From Brevibacillus brevis (GTDB lineage Bacteria > Bacillota > Bacilli > Brevibacillales > Brevibacillaceae), in contig NZ_CP134050.1 of assembly GCF_031583145.1 (NCBI RefSeq), positions 323,501-387,500 of the forward strand: DNA of 64,000 nucleotides, in the 5' to 3' direction. Below, piece by piece: positions 17,605-26,719 of this stretch. The number at the start of each line of letters is the position of its first letter. The stretch's first letter is position 1. The notes below the pieces were generated by a model, which saw only the letters and a list, made by a program, of their open reading frames with translations, was not told the DNA's origin and did no database searches. The position numbers and the translations under genes are program-made.

Positions 17605-17871
17605 TCTTTTTCCTCCGTTCCCATTCGTTCTCTTCTTTTTTCTTATACGAGTATAGGGATGAAGAAGTTCCAGAAGTGGGAAGCGATTCAAAAGAATGCG
17701 GAAGGCCAGAGCCGATAAGGTCCTGAATAGTAGATTGAATATTCGATTAAATAGAGGGATTTGTCATGGCGCATGGAATAGCAGGATGAGGGAGGTGAAT
17801 GACAGACGCATGAACGTTCATCACCACGGCGTACGGCTGACAAAGGAGAATAAAAGAAAGGGGTGCTTTCC

Positions 17872-18714
17872 ATGCGGACAAGCAAGAAGGCGAAATGGAC
17901 GGCAAGTGTAATGGCCTCGATGGTATTGCTCGTACCGGCAGCGGGTTACGCAGAATCTGCCCAGCAGACGGTGGACAGCCCGGCTCTGTCGAGCAACCCT
18001 CTCGTTGAGCAGAAGGTAGCGGGAACATTGTGGTTGAAGTCGGCGGAAGCAAGGGCTCTCTCGTACCAGGCATTCAACGTCGCAAAGCTGATGTACGACA
18101 AAGCGCTGGCGGAAAATGTGAAAAAGGAAAAGCTGGCGGTCGTGGTCGATATTGACGATACGATCATCGATACGACCGGGTACACGGCGGACGTCATTTT
18201 CGGCCTGGAAGCGTCCGGCGAGGCCTGGACGAAATGGATTCAGTCGCAAGTGGCCGTTCCGTTGCCCGGCTCGGTGGAGTTCCTGAATCACGTGGTGGAG
18301 ACGGGCGGTGATGTCTACTACGTGACCAATCGTCTGCCCGACATCAAAGAGGACACGCTCAAAAGTCTCGAGAAATTAGGCTTCCCGCAGGCCGAGCGGG
18401 ATCATCTCTTCATTCGGGAAGCGGGTATGCCGTCCAGCAAGGAGAGCAGAAGACAGGAGGTGGCCAAGGACCATCAGATCGTCCTGCTCATGGGAGACAA
18501 CTTGGAAGACTTCTCGGACGCGTTCGCTCCCGTGAGCGTCCAGGCGCGTGCGGAAGCTGTCGATCAGGCCAGAGAGTTGTTCGGAAGCCGGTTCATCGTT
18601 TTGCCGAATCCGATGTACGGGGACTGGGAGAAAGCAATCGTGGAAAGCAAGAAAGACCTCACTATCCAGCAGACGAAGGAAATGAAGAGGAAGGCGCTCT
18701 CCGGAAAGGAATGA
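17872..18714 (+). CDS. secreted class C acid phosphatase / 5'-nucleotidase, e(P4) family (HAD superfamily)
   Basis: 280 residues from ATG 17872 with AAAGGGG nine bases upstream. A signal peptide (ASMVLLVPAAGYA) ends in an AxA-like site without a lipobox Cys, so the protein is probably released rather than lipid-anchored as the H. influenzae e(P4) prototype is. HAD motif I reads VVVDIDDTIIDTTGY, the class C DDDD arrangement is completed by LLMGDNLEDF, and YYVTNR supplies motif II. The family dephosphorylates nucleoside monophosphates outside the membrane for nucleoside and phosphate uptake. Monocistronic. Confidence 0.88.
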   Translation: MRTSKKAKWTASVMASMVLLVPAAGYAESAQQTVDSPALSSNPLVEQKVAGTLWLKSAEARALSYQAFNVAKLMYDKALAENVKKEKLAVVVDIDDTIIDTTGYTADVIFGLEASGEAWTKWIQSQVAVPLPGSVEFLNHVVETGGDVYYVTNRLPDIKEDTLKSLEKLGFPQAERDHLFIREAGMPSSKESRRQEVAKDHQIVLLMGDNLEDFSDAFAPVSVQARAEAVDQARELFGSRFIVLPNPMYGDWEKAIVESKKDLTIQQTKEMKRKALSGKE

Positions 18715-18736
18715 AGCCCTTATCCGATAGGAGCAT

Positions 18737-18780
18737 CCGGGCGAGGAACCAAAGACGCTATCGTTTCTCCCCGGCTTTTC
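18737..18780 (+). terminator. terminator of the acid phosphatase gene
   Basis: CCGGG plus GAG and AA (18737-18748) pair with TT, CTC and CCCGG (18764-18774) with small internal mismatches, followed by CTTTTC. Confidence 0.5.
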
Positions 18781-18898
18781 TGTGTGCAGCAACGAAAAGA
18801 AGGGATGAAGACTCCACCCGATGACAACGGTGCTTTCTCTTTCAGATGCTGTGGTATAGTGAGAAAACATCCGGCCTAAGAGGGAGGGGGTTTTATCC

Positions 18899-19810
18899 AT
18901 GTCGGCAAAAATTTGGGAGGCGGAATGGGACGTTTCCGAAGACTTGGCCCAGCGGTTGATTGGTCGTCAATTTCCGCAGCTGGCTGCCAGGCCAGTCCGG
19001 AGATTGGGGCATGGCTGGGACAATACCGTTTACAGGGTCGGCGACGAATACGTGTTCCGGTTTCCGCGCAGAGACATCGCAGTGGAGCTGCTCCAGCGGG
19101 AGGGAATGCTGTTGCCGAAGCTGGCGGATCGCTTGCCGATTCCGTTTCCGAAGCCGATGTTTTACGGGGGGGTAGATGACGAGTATCCGTGCCCGTTTCT
19201 GGGATATACGTACGTCTCGGGGACGTTTCCGATCGGGCTTTCGGATGAGCAGCGGACAGCCTCGGCCCCTGTGCTTGCACAGTTTTTGAAAAGTCTCCAC
19301 TCCACTCCGGTATCCATCGCCAAAGAGGCAAGAGCCCCTCTGGACCATCGAAATCTCAGAGATGTCGCCGCTCGCAAGGAGAGGATGCAGCGGTTTTTGT
19401 CCGATCTCTCCGCCTTGACGCAAGAGGAGGAGATCCGCACCGTCGCAGGCTATTTGGAGCGGCTGGAAATAGGGCCGCTGACGCAAAGCGATGTGCTTCT
19501 CCACGGCGATCTGCATTTCAAAAACATGCTGGTAGACGAGGCCGGCCGCCTTTCCGGCATCATCGATTGGGGAGACATAGGGATCGGACACCCCGGCTGC
19601 GACTTGAATATTGTCTACAGCTTCCTGCCGGCAAAGGCACGCTCCCGGTTTTTCGAGGAATACGGAGAAGTGGATGAGGCGACGAAGGGGTTGGCCCGCA
19701 TGATGGCCGTTTACATCCCGATGCTGATTTGGATGCAGGCGCTCGACGCAAAGGAGGAAGCTGTCGCGGCAGAAGCCAGGGCAGTAATCCGGCGGGCACT
19801 GGAAGATTGA
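18899..19810 (+). CDS. aminoglycoside phosphotransferase-fold kinase (APH family)
   Basis: 303 residues, ATG 18899 after GAGGGAGGGGG. The kinase-like fold shows an N-lobe with RRLGHGWDNTVYRVGDEYVFRFPRR (nucleotide loop and Lys/Arg strand), the catalytic loop HGDLHFKNMLVD and the metal-binding IIDWGDIGIGHPGCDL. It should phosphorylate a small molecule with ATP. Members range from antibiotic resistance enzymes to sugar or choline-type kinases, so a drug substrate cannot be assumed. It stands alone between the acid phosphatase and a GNAT gene. Confidence 0.87.
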   Translation: MSAKIWEAEWDVSEDLAQRLIGRQFPQLAARPVRRLGHGWDNTVYRVGDEYVFRFPRRDIAVELLQREGMLLPKLADRLPIPFPKPMFYGGVDDEYPCPFLGYTYVSGTFPIGLSDEQRTASAPVLAQFLKSLHSTPVSIAKEARAPLDHRNLRDVAARKERMQRFLSDLSALTQEEEIRTVAGYLERLEIGPLTQSDVLLHGDLHFKNMLVDEAGRLSGIIDWGDIGIGHPGCDLNIVYSFLPAKARSRFFEEYGEVDEATKGLARMMAVYIPMLIWMQALDAKEEAVAAEARAVIRRALED

Positions 19811-19908
19811 TCGGAACAAGGCCATTGCATCGAAAAGAGGGAATGGCAGCAAGTGCTGCCACATATGTCTCAAGAGGAAAATCACCCAGTTGAGGAGGAG
19901 AGGTTTCG

Positions 19909-20373
19909 ATGATCGTCAGCGTAAAGCGAACATCCGCAAATGACCCAGATTTCCGCCTGTTGGTCGAGCTGCTCGACAAGGACTTGTGGCTCCGCTATCC
20001 GGATACACAAGATTTCTTCACGCCGTTTAATGTCATCAAAGAGGATGGCAAAGTCGTAGTGGCTTACGTCGATGGCAGTCCCGCAGGCTGCGGCTGCTTT
20101 CGAGGCATGGATGATCGAAAAACCGTAGAAATCAAGCGAATGTACGTCAAAGACGAAGTGCGGGGCAAAGGGATCGGCAAACGAATCGTGGGCGAACTGG
20201 AAGCATGGGCGCTGGAGGAAGAAAAGACGAGGGCGGTTCTGGAGACCGGCAGGAACCAGCCGGAAGCGGTAGCGCTGTACAAAAAGCTGGGCTATGAAGA
20301 AACGGAAAGGTACGGTCCCTATGTAGACAGTGAAGCGAGCATTTGCATGGGAAAGACGCTGTCTGTCAAATGA
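19909..20373 (+). CDS. GNAT family N-acetyltransferase
   Basis: 154 residues, ATG 19909 with GAGGAGGAGAGG upstream. One complete GNAT domain: IKRMYVKDEVRGKGIGKRIVGELEAWA is the acetyl-CoA-binding motif A, and NQPEAVALYKKLGYEE is motif B. The substrate is not predictable. It lies 98 bases after the phosphotransferase gene, possibly in the same transcript, and is followed by a terminator. Confidence 0.88.
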   Translation: MIVSVKRTSANDPDFRLLVELLDKDLWLRYPDTQDFFTPFNVIKEDGKVVVAYVDGSPAGCGCFRGMDDRKTVEIKRMYVKDEVRGKGIGKRIVGELEAWALEEEKTRAVLETGRNQPEAVALYKKLGYEETERYGPYVDSEASICMGKTLSVK

Positions 20374-20434
20374 AGCGGCGAGAGCGGGAGAATCGGCGGA
20401 CGACCAGTATCTCTCTCCAAGGAAGAATGAAACG

Positions 20435-20480
20435 GCACCCGATTGTCAGACCGACCTGACAATGGAAGGTGCTTTTTTTT
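20435..20480 (+). terminator. compound terminator
   Basis: Inner stem ATTGTCAG (20442-20449) / CTGACAAT (20456-20463) inside outer stem GCACC (20435-20439) / GGTGC (20468-20472), followed by eight Ts. Confidence 0.85.
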
Positions 20481-20572
20481 GTGCGACCGTTTGGCCAAAG
20501 GCAGGCATAATCGGGTCGGGGGAGCCGTAAGGAAAAGAGAGGACAACACAAATGGGGGAAGGAGGGGAGCGT

Positions 20573-21259
20573 ATGGTCGCGAGCCCGTCCGATTATTTGC
20601 TGCTGACGTTGACGGGACTGTTTAGCGCACCCCACTGTATCGGCATGTGCGGGGGCATCATGTCCGCCTGGACGCTGCAATCCCGATCCACCATGCTGCA
20701 GACAGTCATGGCCTACAATACAGGCCGGATCCTCACGTACATGGGGACCGGGGCGTTTATGGGCGTGATCGGATCGTTTGTGGATGCGGCTGGAGCCATC
20801 GTCGGCTTTCAAGGAATCGCGAACATCCTGGGCGGGCTTCTGATTCTGCTGTGGGTCGGCAAAAAGTTCGCGTTGCCGCTCAGCAAATGGTCTGTCCTCC
20901 AGCTGCCCCTCGCGCAGAGCTGGCTGGATAAGCAAAAGAACCGGTCAGGAGCGCTGCCGGTCTTTTTGAGCGGGCTGTTGCTGGGCTTTTTGCCGTGCGG
21001 CTTGACTTATACCATGTACATGAAGGCTGCCGCTTCCGGGAGCGTCGCGGAAGGCGCGCTCACACTCGCTTTCTTCGGGATCGGGACACTGCCCGCCCTC
21101 TTCTTTATGGGGCTGTTTTCGGTCGTTTTGTCCAGGGCCCTCCGCTCCAAAATCTTGCTGATCGCCAATCTGCTGGCCGTCTACATCGGAGTGGTCTCGA
21201 TCTTGCGTGGACTGGTAATCAACGGTTGGGTTCCCCATGTAAACCCGTGGCTGTGGTAA
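20573..21259 (+). CDS. sulfite exporter TauE/SafE family (UreH-like) membrane protein, probably copper-related
   Basis: 228 residues from ATG 20573, with GGAGGGG seven bases upstream; an ATG at 20552 is also in frame. Six helices are expected. The diagnostic motifs are APHCIGMCGG in the first helix and GLLLGFLPCGL in the middle, the two Cys-containing motifs of the SafE/DsbD_2-like subgroup often found beside copper ATPases and FixH-type proteins and linked to metal supply for terminal oxidases. It is convergent with the YtkA-like lipoprotein (four bases apart) and near copA, supporting a copper role by context. Transported substrate unproven. Confidence 0.78.
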   Translation: MVASPSDYLLLTLTGLFSAPHCIGMCGGIMSAWTLQSRSTMLQTVMAYNTGRILTYMGTGAFMGVIGSFVDAAGAIVGFQGIANILGGLLILLWVGKKFALPLSKWSVLQLPLAQSWLDKQKNRSGALPVFLSGLLLGFLPCGLTYTMYMKAAASGSVAEGALTLAFFGIGTLPALFFMGLFSVVLSRALRSKILLIANLLAVYIGVVSILRGLVINGWVPHVNPWLW

Positions 21260-21263
21260 GGGG

Positions 21264-21710
21264 TTACGGCTCCGCGACAAACGGATACACCACCGTCGAG
21301 GTCTTCCCGTCCGCTTCAAACGTGATGTCCGCCTGCCACTCGCCCACCATCGTGGGGACGATTTTCGCGGCGAACTGTCCCGGCTCCCTGTACGACGACG
21401 CCGCATCTACAGCGCCGTGGTCCATGCTTGGCATGGTCAGCCTGACCGAGACTTTCGCGTTCTTCCACCGGTCAGCCTGTTCAGGCGGGAGGGCGATGAG
21501 CAGCTCGTTTTCCTTGAGAATCTTGGGGGGAGCGGGCTGCACGCTCACCTCGACCGTCAGCGAAAAAGGCGCAAACGTCAGCTTTCCCTTCTCGGCGCCG
21601 GTGGGCTGGGATGAAGGGCTTCCGGCTTCGGGACTCGCAGGCGAAGAGCAGGCAGGCAGCAGCAGTACGGCAGCCAACAGAAAAGAGGGCCAGCGATAAG
21701 CTCGTTTCAA
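21264..21710 (-). CDS. lipoprotein with YtkA/FixH-like domain
   Basis: 148 residues. MKRAYRWPSFLLAAVLLLPACSS is a lipoprotein signal with lipobox LPAC, followed by a Pro/Ser-rich linker. The remaining ~100 residues form a YtkA-like beta domain with the family signature MPSMDHG and the later VGEWQADITF. The Met/His motif suggests copper binding outside the membrane. It ends four bases from the convergent SafE-like gene, with which it probably works in copper handling or cytochrome oxidase assembly. Confidence 0.82.
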   Translation of the reverse strand: MKRAYRWPSFLLAAVLLLPACSSPASPEAGSPSSQPTGAEKGKLTFAPFSLTVEVSVQPAPPKILKENELLIALPPEQADRWKNAKVSVRLTMPSMDHGAVDAASSYREPGQFAAKIVPTMVGEWQADITFEADGKTSTVVYPFVAEP

Positions 21711-21819
21711 AGGATCACCGCTTTCTTTCCGTCATGCAAGCACCATATCGTATTCGGAAACAGGCGGTTCCATGCCCGCTGCGAGGAAATTTCCCCGTAT
21801 TCCCCCCGTCGCAACGGCG

Positions 21820-21837
21820 TTTACACGTTTGTGTAAA
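21820..21837. promoter_or_regulatory. perfect inverted repeat upstream of copA
   Basis: TTTACAC-GTTT-GTGTAAA, seven-base arms and a four-base spacer, lies 109 bases before the copA start in the divergent region shared with the lipoprotein gene. It contains TACA and TGTA half-sites like copper-repressor boxes, but the spacing differs from the classic cop box. No regulator gene is adjacent. Confidence 0.45.
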
Positions 21838-21945
21838 TCAATTCCGCTCTTCGGTTTGGGGAATCTTCACTTGCATTCTAAATCTTCTCGGCAGCGCATA
21901 CGTATTACAACGGGACATGCGTTGGTGACAGAGGAGTGTTCGGGA

Positions 21946-24129
21946 ATGACCATGAGACAGACGTATCAGGTCACGGGGATGACTTGTGCAGCCTGTGCCA
22001 GCCGGATCGAGAAGATATTGACCAGGACAGATGGCGTGATAGAGGTGCAAGTCAGCCTGGCGACCAACAAGGCACGCGTCGCCTACGACGATCAGCAGAT
22101 CGATGACGAAGCGATCATCGCGCGAATCGAAAAGCTCGGCTATCAGGCAAGGCCGGACAAGAAAGGCGAAGCGCATTCGGAAAAAGACGACCTGCTGCGC
22201 CGTTTTTTCTTGTCGGGGCTCCTGACCATCCCTTTTTTGTGGGCGATGGCCGCTCATTTTTCCTTTTCCTCGTTCATTTGGGTCCCGCCGCTGTTTTTGC
22301 ACCCATATTTTCAACTGGCCTTGGCGCTGCCTATCCAGTTTTGGATCGGCTATCCCTTTTATGCGGGGGCTTGGCATGCCTTGAAAAGCAAGACAGCCAA
22401 CATGGATGTCCTCGTCGTCCTCAGCACGTCCGCCGCTTTTTTTTACAGCCATTACATCACCTTTGCCACCCAACCGGCGTCCGCTCATCCTCCGACTCTC
22501 TACTACGAGACCTGCGCCGTCATTTTTACGTTTCTGCTCTTGGGCAAATACCTGGAAGCGATGGCCAAAGACCGCAGCAAGCACGCGATCCGGCAGCTCC
22601 ACCAGCTGCAGCCGAAGATCGCAAATGTCCTGCGTCCCTCGGGTGTCACCCCCGTACCGGTCACGGAGCTGACTGTAGGCGATATTTTTATCGTCAAGCC
22701 AGGGGAGCGCATCCCGACTGACGGAGTCGTTATCGAAGGCCGATCGACGGTGGATCAGTCCATCTTCACAGGGGAAAGCTTGCCTGTCGAGAAAGGGAGC
22801 GGGGAGACGGTCATCGGAGCGACGTTGAACCAAAACGGCTGGCTGAAAGTAAAAACGACCAGGGTCGGGGACGAGACTGCCTTGACCCAGGTGATCCATA
22901 CGGTGGAAGAAGCGCAAATGTCCAAAGCTCCGATTCAGCGAATGGCAGACGAGATGACGGACATTTTCGTGCCAATCATCATGACGATCGCAGTCACGAC
23001 GTTTCTGGCCTGGTATTACGTTTTTACCTCCCACGCCTTTGGCGAGTCGCTGGAAAAGGCGATCGCGGTCCTCATCATCGCCTGTCCATGCGCGCTCGGG
23101 CTGGCCACCCCCATGTCCATTCTGGTCGTATCCGGAAGGGCGGCTCAGTTGGGGATCTTGTTCAAGCAGGGCAAATACCTGGAGACGCTGCAGAGGGTGG
23201 ACACCGTCATCCTGGACAAAACCGGCACCTTGACCAAAGGCAAGCACGAGGTCGTGGAGATCTACACCACAGACGGGGAAAAAGAGGAGTTCATGCGCCT
23301 GGTGGCGGCGGCGGAGACCGCGTCCGAGCATCCGTTGGCCGCTGCGATCGTCTCCTATATGCAAAGCAGGGGGGTCAGTGTGCCGGCTCCTTCCGCGTTC
23401 ACGCCTCTGCCGGGATACGGTATCATCGCCAACGTAGGCGACCGGTCTGTCATCGTAGGTTCGGCCAAGCTGATGAACAGCCACAACATCGACATCTCGC
23501 CTGTTCAGGAGCGTATCCGCGTGCATGCTGGGGAGGGGAGGATCGTCATGCTGGTGGCGATCAATCATCAGCTGGCGGGGTATATCGCTTTGTCGGATCC
23601 GCTCAAGGACGATGCCGGGGTGGCTGTCCAGCGCCTGAAAAAGCTGGGAAAAACCATCGTGATGATCACGGGGGACAATGAGCTGACGGCATGGAGTGTG
23701 GCCAGACAGGCCGGGATTCAACGGGTGTACGCGGGCAGGCTGCCGGCAGAAAAGGTGCAGATCATCAAAGAGCTGCAAAAGAAAGGGAAAACCGTCGCCA
23801 TGGTCGGGGACGGGATCAATGACGCTCCTGCACTGACCGCGGCCAATATCGGAATCGCCCTCGGGACCGGCGCGGATATTTCCAAAGACTCGGCCGACGT
23901 GCTGATCATGCACGGGGAGCTGATGGGGATCGTCCACGCCTTTCTTCTCAGTCAGCAAGCGATGAAGAATATTCGCCAAAACCTGTTCTGGGCCTTGTTT
24001 TACAATACTGTCGCCATCCCTGCCACGATGATCGGGTTCCTGGCGCCGTGGGTAGCGGGAATCGCGATGGCTTTCAGCTCCTTGTCGGTTGTCCTCAATT
24101 CGCTGCGGCTAAGAAGGGGGAAGCTGTAA
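21946..24129 (+). CDS. copA: copper-exporting P1B-type ATPase
   Basis: 727 residues. ATG 21946 follows GAGGAG by nine bases; the frame open further upstream lacks an RBS. One N-terminal heavy-metal-associated domain carries GMTCAACASRIEKI (residues ~8-22). Eight membrane helices are expected, with the CPCALGLATP translocation motif (~379), TGESLPVEK, phosphorylation site DKTGTLTKG (~424), HP dipeptide in SEHPLAAAI and GDGINDAPAL (~621). This is a Cu(+) exporter of normal length, though with a single HMA domain where many Bacillales have two. No copZ or csoR is adjacent. Confidence 0.95.
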   Translation: MTMRQTYQVTGMTCAACASRIEKILTRTDGVIEVQVSLATNKARVAYDDQQIDDEAIIARIEKLGYQARPDKKGEAHSEKDDLLRRFFLSGLLTIPFLWAMAAHFSFSSFIWVPPLFLHPYFQLALALPIQFWIGYPFYAGAWHALKSKTANMDVLVVLSTSAAFFYSHYITFATQPASAHPPTLYYETCAVIFTFLLLGKYLEAMAKDRSKHAIRQLHQLQPKIANVLRPSGVTPVPVTELTVGDIFIVKPGERIPTDGVVIEGRSTVDQSIFTGESLPVEKGSGETVIGATLNQNGWLKVKTTRVGDETALTQVIHTVEEAQMSKAPIQRMADEMTDIFVPIIMTIAVTTFLAWYYVFTSHAFGESLEKAIAVLIIACPCALGLATPMSILVVSGRAAQLGILFKQGKYLETLQRVDTVILDKTGTLTKGKHEVVEIYTTDGEKEEFMRLVAAAETASEHPLAAAIVSYMQSRGVSVPAPSAFTPLPGYGIIANVGDRSVIVGSAKLMNSHNIDISPVQERIRVHAGEGRIVMLVAINHQLAGYIALSDPLKDDAGVAVQRLKKLGKTIVMITGDNELTAWSVARQAGIQRVYAGRLPAEKVQIIKELQKKGKTVAMVGDGINDAPALTAANIGIALGTGADISKDSADVLIMHGELMGIVHAFLLSQQAMKNIRQNLFWALFYNTVAIPATMIGFLAPWVAGIAMAFSSLSVVLNSLRLRRGKL

Positions 24130-24510
24130 GGAAAAGAGTCGGCACGCCAAGAAGCCCCTGATCCAAACGGATTGGGAAGGCGTGCCGCTGGCCATGATCC
24201 TAAAGCCGGGAGACCTGCCTGTTTCGACGACACTGAAATGACCTGCGGGAGATAGGGAGGTGTTAGGAACGGTTTGGCAGGATTCCGTTATTTCCATTGC
24301 TTATTTAGGCATTTCTACCCTTTTCGAGGTTGGGAATGCTTTTTCGATTTCGGCTCCAAAGGCATGGGAAAGCAACGGGCAGATGTAGAGGACAAGCCGG
24401 TTCCATCAAGGAGGAACTCCATTGAACATGGAATAGAGAGAAAAGACGCAACTTTCCCGTTGGGCAAACGTCTGTAAAAATATGGATACCAGTGCCATGG
24501 GGGGAGAGCC
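24130..24510. other. intergenic region with a long inverted repeat
   Basis: CGGCACGCC (24140-24148) and GGCGTGCCG (24179-24187) pair perfectly around a 30-base loop that holds a smaller CCAA/TTGG pair; no T run follows. A frame from ~24122 to 24238 reads into PLIQTDWEGVPLAMILKPGDLP and stops, but has no proper start or RBS, so it may be a gene remnant. I see nothing clear in 24240-24490. Confidence 0.35.
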
Positions 24511-25578
24511 ATGAAAAAATGGGTAGTTTGGCTTTGTATGGGGCTGGCGGTGCTGGGCAGCGGGCGTGAGTCGATGGCGGCGGATCATTCGTCACTGTTA
24601 CAAAAGCCGAACGTCCAGCACATGCAGGTCATCACCCAAAGCCCGGAAGAGTTGGTCATCGTAGACACGTGGCAGGACGTGGAAGAGAAGCATACGAGAA
24701 TCGACCTCGTTGCCTACGGGCAATCAGGAGGAGCGGCGACGTCGATGAGCGAGCAGCGGTCCGTCACGATTTACCAGGGCCAGGAGCAAGTCAAATGGCC
24801 ATTCGAGCTCGCCTTCAGACAAGGCGAGAACAAAGAGTTCAGCAGGGACATTTTCGATCCGTTCAACATCTCCAACAGCAAACGGATCCTGTTTGAGGCG
24901 TCAGCCCGCTCATTCGAGGGAGCGCGATGGGAGCATACAGGCACCTCCGAGATTGATGGAAAGCAGGTGAAACAGCTGCGGCGGACATATACCACGAAAG
25001 ATGGCGGCTCTGCCGTCGCCTTCGCCTATACGGATCCTGCGACGGGCATGCCCGTCAAGGAAGGGCACTATCTCGAAGGGGACAGCACCCCTGCGATCAC
25101 CAAGCTTTATCGCTTCGAGGAAATCCGTGATCCTACCGGATTTCTATTCACGAATGCTGCCGCTTCGCTACTCCAGAAGGAAGCTGCCGATTGGATATCG
25201 AAAGCCTTGGACTCCTTGATGCCAATGGACGACGCTCTCAACTTCGGAATGAAATATATTGCGATCGACCTGGGAGGCATACCGGGATTGAATGAGGCAG
25301 CCAAACAGCAGGTGCTGCGCTCCTTTGAAAAATACAAAGTGACGACGATGGATTCGTCGCTGGCGAAGCTGAGGGAACAAGGTCTGTACAATCGTAAAAA
25401 CAGCATGCTCGACGGGGTGTTGTTACGGGTGTACAAAATCGAGTTTGTCGGAGATGCGGTAATGGTCCGTGCCTCCAAATACAGGAGTGGTGACGGAGCA
25501 ATCGGAGTGAAGGTCATGCTGGAGGAGGTCGACGGAAATTGGAAGGTGACCAGTTCCGATGTAGTGTGGATCAGCTGA
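24511..25578 (+). CDS. secreted protein of unknown function, LolA-like N-terminal part
   Basis: 355 residues. ATG 24511 follows GGGGAGAG. MKKWVVWLCMGLAVLGSGRESMAAD is a signal peptide with probable cleavage after AMA-type residues. Residues ~35-195 alternate short strands and read like LolA/sporulation-type outer-surface proteins (QEQVKWPFELAFR, KQLRRTYTTKDGGSAVAFAYTDPATGMPVKEGHYL). The C-terminal half (~200-355) is a separate domain, with MKYIAIDLGGIPGLNEAAKQQVL and a final beta hairpin GVKVMLEEVDGNWKVTSSDVVW. I do not recognise a family for the whole. Monocistronic, with its own terminator. Confidence 0.55.
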   Translation: MKKWVVWLCMGLAVLGSGRESMAADHSSLLQKPNVQHMQVITQSPEELVIVDTWQDVEEKHTRIDLVAYGQSGGAATSMSEQRSVTIYQGQEQVKWPFELAFRQGENKEFSRDIFDPFNISNSKRILFEASARSFEGARWEHTGTSEIDGKQVKQLRRTYTTKDGGSAVAFAYTDPATGMPVKEGHYLEGDSTPAITKLYRFEEIRDPTGFLFTNAAASLLQKEAADWISKALDSLMPMDDALNFGMKYIAIDLGGIPGLNEAAKQQVLRSFEKYKVTTMDSSLAKLREQGLYNRKNSMLDGVLLRVYKIEFVGDAVMVRASKYRSGDGAIGVKVMLEEVDGNWKVTSSDVVWIS

Positions 25579-25601
25579 TGGGGACTGGGCAACAGATCAA
25601 A

Positions 25602-25636
25602 AAAGAGGTCCGTTAATGCGGACCTCTTTGCTTTCC
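25602..25636 (+). terminator. terminator after the secreted-protein gene
   Basis: AAAGAGGTCCG (25602-25612) pairs with CGGACCTCTTT (25619-25629) around a six-base loop, followed by GCTTTCCC. It can also serve the convergent XRE-cupin gene. Confidence 0.85.
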
Positions 25637-25682
25637 CATGCGTATCCTCCTATGGCGAAAAGCCAAAGCGAATCCGGCAAAG

Positions 25683-26231
25683 CTACGTTTGCCGGGAATT
25701 GGCATACACACAAAGCAGTTTCACAATCCCTTGCGTTCGGTTGTACCAGTTGTGCGGGTTGTTCGACTCCGTGTGAAAGCTGTCGCCCGGAAAGAGCTCG
25801 TATTCTTCCTGACCGAAAATCACGGTGAGCACGCCTTCCAATACATAGATGAACTCTTGCCCGTCGTGGGTAAAAGAAGTGACTTTCTGGTTGTTAGGCA
25901 AGAGCGTAACCAAGACAGGCTCAAACAAAGGATTCGGAATATCCCCGGACAAGCCTGTGTAGGTAAAGCTGGACTGCCGAAAGGGAAGGGGGCTGCTGCC
26001 CGCTCGCCGGATAAAGCCTTTTGGCTGGTTTCTTTCGGAGAAAAAATAGCTCGGGTTTACGCCCAATGCTTCTGCGATATGGGTAAGCGATTCGATTCGG
26101 ACCGAGCACTTGGAACGCTCCACCTGAGACAAAAAACTGATGGAGAGGCTGGTTTTTTCGGACAACTGTTTCAAGGTCATTTTTCTTTGGAGACGAAGCT
26201 CCTTGATTAAAGGCCCCAGACTGTTTTCCAT
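25683..26231 (-). CDS. XRE-family regulator with C-terminal cupin domain
   Basis: 182 residues from ATG 26231, preceded by AAGGAGCAATC; the open frame extends 12 codons further without an RBS. Residues ~8-62 form an XRE helix-turn-helix (MTLKQLSEKTSLSISFLSQVERSKCSVRIESLTHIAEALGV). Residues ~110-175 form a cupin with SFTHDGQEFIYVLEGVLTVIFGQEEYELFPGDSFH. This HTH-cupin class (PuuR-like) usually represses catabolic or transport genes and senses a small ligand. It is divergent from an MHS transporter gene across 488 AT-rich bases and is the natural candidate to control it. Confidence 0.9.
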   Translation of the reverse strand: MENSLGPLIKELRLQRKMTLKQLSEKTSLSISFLSQVERSKCSVRIESLTHIAEALGVNPSYFFSERNQPKGFIRRAGSSPLPFRQSSFTYTGLSGDIPNPLFEPVLVTLLPNNQKVTSFTHDGQEFIYVLEGVLTVIFGQEEYELFPGDSFHTESNNPHNWYNRTQGIVKLLCVYANSRQT

Positions 26232-26719
26232 GATTGCTCCTTCACAAAGATAATGGCACAGATCCATTACATCAAAAGGACAATAATAAAAATTTTATCA
26301 CAAGTGAGACAAAAACAGAAAGAAATATGCAGAATAATAAACGTAAATAAAGAAATATATATGAAATTTGTTGACAGTTTGAATATTTGTAATTATTATA
26401 ATTGATAGCTATTCTCATTGAATTCTTATTTATGAAGATAATTGCATAAAAGCCCAAAGGACGAACACTCTTTTTTTGTACGGAATTTGAATCGGGACTT
26501 CAATTTATGAATTGGTATCAAAAAGATAGAAAATGGAGCAAGACGGCAAGGGATCCCGGTTCATACAGTCCTGACAGCAACGACATGTGCGGATGTCGCA
26601 TAACTTTGCTTGTCCAAAAATTGAAGTGTACATGCAATTATTGAAGGGAGGATTGAATTCAAAGGGAGGCACTTTCATCGTTGTATTGCATAAGTCAAGC
26701 ATAAAAGGGGGATGTGTGT
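26232..26719. promoter_or_regulatory. AT-rich divergent regulatory region
   Basis: 488 bases without a gene. A rightward promoter is visible: TTGACA (26370-26375), 17 bases, TATTAT (26393-26398). It would give a ~310-base untranslated leader before the transporter. The rest is AT-rich, without clear hairpins. The length suggests multiple operator sites or an unrecognised leader. Confidence 0.5.

Noticed and set aside
17872..18714. Acid phosphatase as a lipoprotein (family name lipoprotein e(P4))
   Set aside because: The signal peptide ends in VPAAGYA with no Cys, so there is no lipobox.
18899..19810. Calling the phosphotransferase an antibiotic resistance gene
   Set aside because: The APH fold alone does not indicate a drug substrate, and there is no mobile or resistance context.
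21838..23979. 713-codon open frame opposite copA
   Set aside because: Antisense shadow of an unmistakable P-type ATPase.
24122..24238. Short frame reading PLIQTDWEGVPLAMILKPGDLP after copA
   Set aside because: No start codon or RBS; kept only as a possible remnant in the intergenic note.
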